Below, piece by piece: positions 5,648 through 5,724 of a stretch of DNA of 5,724 bases (positions within the stretch are counted from its first letter, which is position 1; each line of letters starts with the position of its first letter). Source of the DNA: Methanobacteriota archaeon (GTDB lineage Archaea > Thermoplasmatota > Thermoplasmata > RBG-16-68-12); contig VBLV01000110.1 in NCBI GenBank assembly GCA_005879045.1, positions 1-5,724 on the forward strand, read 5' to 3'. The position numbers and the translations under genes are program-made. The notes beneath the pieces are model-generated. The model did no database searches. It had not been told where the DNA came from and was given only the letters and a program-made list of their open reading frames with translations.

Positions 5648-5724
5648 ATGGCCGACTCGAAGGACCCGCCGATGGCGAAGTCCCGCGGGAAGAAGGTCAA
5701 GGACGCCGCGAAGGGAGTCCTCTA
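5648..5724 (+). CDS. Partial small basic protein downstream of cstA (5' end only)
   Basis: The reading frame begins at ATG 5648 and gives 25 complete codons before the window ends. The visible N-terminus (MADSKDPPMAKSRGKKVKDA, then AKGVL) is short, Lys-rich and polar, with a possible second start at Met 9 (5672). It follows cstA by 64 bases on the same strand with its own strong ribosome site and no clear terminator or TATA box between, so co-transcription is likely. In bacteria, cstA is often followed by a small YbdD/YjiX-family (DUF466) protein. The position fits, but the few visible residues do not identify it. The last two bases, TA, could begin a Tyr codon or a stop. Confidence 0.5.
   Translation, partial: MADSKDPPMAKSRGKKVKDAAKGVL

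Noticed and set aside
1..5724. CRISPR array, tRNA, rRNA or insertion-sequence ends
   Set aside because: No regularly spaced repeats, no T-loop plus cloverleaf pattern, no ribosomal motifs and no transposase motif or flanking terminal repeats were seen on either strand by eye.

Overview
The window is visibly G+C-rich, densely coding and dominated by membrane transport. Upstream signals look archaeal: TATA-type boxes sit about 25 bases before apparent leaderless starts on the minus strand (near 1004 and 3553), while other genes carry GGAGG-type Shine-Dalgarno sites (before 3748 and 5648). I infer a high-G+C archaeon, possibly a Thermoplasmatota-like lineage from environmental DNA. No rRNA, tRNA or informational gene is present to confirm this.

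Layout, left to right. (1) 1-1004, minus strand: the N-terminal half of a DppA/OppA-type (SBP_bac_5) solute-binding lipoprotein or secreted protein. It runs off the left edge and is broken by one clear frameshift near 412 and a probable second one near 960. (2) 1005-1353: a divergent promoter region with a TATA box for the binding protein on the minus strand and a perfectly palindromic TATA box for the next gene on the plus strand. (3) 1354-2202 and 2242-3147, plus strand: two multi-pass carriers, an EamA/DMT-family exporter-like protein and a BASS (bile acid:sodium symporter)-like protein, 39 bases apart and probably co-transcribed. (4) 3161-3553, minus strand: a small thioredoxin-fold-like protein with a CGPAC motif, convergent with the BASS gene (13 bases between stop codons) and divergent from the next gene. 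(5) 3554-3747: a control region with a TATA box for the small protein, a TAAACG/CGTTTA inverted repeat where the plus-strand promoter should be, and a structured leader just before the cstA ribosome site. (6) 3748-5583, plus strand: a full-length CstA-family carbon-starvation transporter. (7) 5648-5724: the first 25 codons of a small basic protein running off the right edge, probably in the cstA transcript.

Functionally the window reads as a nutrient-scavenging locus: peptide or oligosaccharide capture (now damaged), two general metabolite carriers, and CstA, whose bacterial relatives take up pyruvate and are linked to peptide use in starvation. I found no CRISPR array, insertion sequence, tRNA or defence system. 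The most interesting items are the double-lesioned binding-protein gene, the CGPAC protein facing cstA, and the palindrome-plus-hairpin control region between those two.
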